A stretch of 64,000 nucleotides of DNA, taken from the NCBI RefSeq assembly GCF_002198715.1, contig NZ_MWLK01000030.1, positions 190,112 to 254,111 on the forward strand, in the 5' to 3' direction. Source of the DNA: Rhodomicrobium sp. R_RK_3. Its GTDB lineage: Bacteria > Pseudomonadota > Alphaproteobacteria > Rhizobiales > Rhodomicrobiaceae. The stretch's first letter is position 1. Every line of letters starts with the position of its first letter. Shown one piece after another: positions 63,817-64,000 of the stretch. The notes under the pieces are model-generated. The model worked only from the letters and a program-made list of their open reading frames with translations, did no database searches and was not told the DNA's origin. A program made the position numbers and the translations under genes.

Positions 63817-64000
63817 GTGCGAAGTCCTGATTTTGATGTTGGCGTGTTTCTCATTGCTCGGGGTGACAACGCGATGCAGCGCTTCGCTCATCAGGCCCGC
63901 CGGTTGGATATCTCGGTGGACCAGCTGAGCTGGGAATGTTTTAAGTATATCGTAAATGTAATTTTTCTCGAAATACCGGAATTTTATCATACCAGATATA
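63817..64000 (+). CDS. Possible partial CDS at window end
   Basis: From a GTG at 63817 the frame remains open to the window edge and reads VRSPDFDVGVFLIARGDNAM, then QRFAHQARRLDISVDQLSW and KYIVNVIFLEIPEF. The mix of residues resembles a real protein. The DNA becomes AT-rich at the edge, unlike the upstream genes. The start is uncertain and the family unknown. Confidence 0.3.
   Translation, partial: MRSPDFDVGVFLIARGDNAMQRFAHQARRLDISVDQLSWECFKYIVNVIFLEIPEFYHTRY

Overview
The window is high-GC DNA with the gene content of an alphaproteobacterium, most likely Hyphomicrobiales (Rhizobiales). The evidence is a set of PQQ-associated ABC genes, Liv-type and TRAP transporters, a malate synthase/IclR pair, a D-xylose cassette with a single-domain ATPase and a ROK regulator, and a Zur-type zinc operator. 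No rRNA, tRNA or CRISPR array was seen. Domain calls come from reading motifs, not from database searches.

Positions 1-28.4 kb look like ordinary chromosome devoted to catabolism and uptake. On the minus strand (0.2-3.6 kb) lies a PQQ-dependent alcohol oxidation accessory cluster: an ABC binding protein, a YVTN beta-propeller and two small exported proteins. It diverges from a DUF3280-like gene. Next come an exported VWA protein with a strong terminator, malate synthase with an IclR regulator and a divergent 2-hydroxyacid dehydrogenase, and a TRAP transporter of the mannitol/chloroaromatic type. These are followed by a complete Liv-type ABC operon, a Zur-boxed znuA/DUF1007 divergon, a type II haloacid dehalogenase, a D-cysteine desulfhydrase/L-cysteate lyase homologue and a xylFHG-like operon with a divergent ROK regulator.

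From the tyrosine integrase at 28.7 kb to the right edge the window reads as an integrated defence island. In order it holds two small DUF proteins, an XRE + ImmA/IrrE-like metallopeptidase pair, a Fic AMPylase, a 2OG-Fe(II) oxygenase paired with an archaeo-eukaryotic primase/SF2 helicase, a winged-helix + Hsp70-like pair, a 1213-residue SF1 helicase and a UvrD-like helicase. Then come a complete type I Zorya system (zorABCD), a ketopantoate reductase-like gene, a frameshifted MFS transporter and a VirD4/TraG coupling protein fragment. The island continues with a four-gene ubiquitin-like operon (triple UBL, E2-like, JAB, E1) and a HigB / HigA-ImmA toxin-antitoxin pair. The right end of the island is not visible.

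The most interesting points are four. The primase-helicase + dioxygenase pair is a candidate conflict system. The wHTH/Hsp70/large-helicase/UvrD block lies directly beside Zorya. The ubiquitin-like operon has an E2-like protein with no cysteine and a UBL protein with no terminal Gly-Gly. Two 22-bp operator-like repeats in helical phase separate that operon from the toxin-antitoxin pair.
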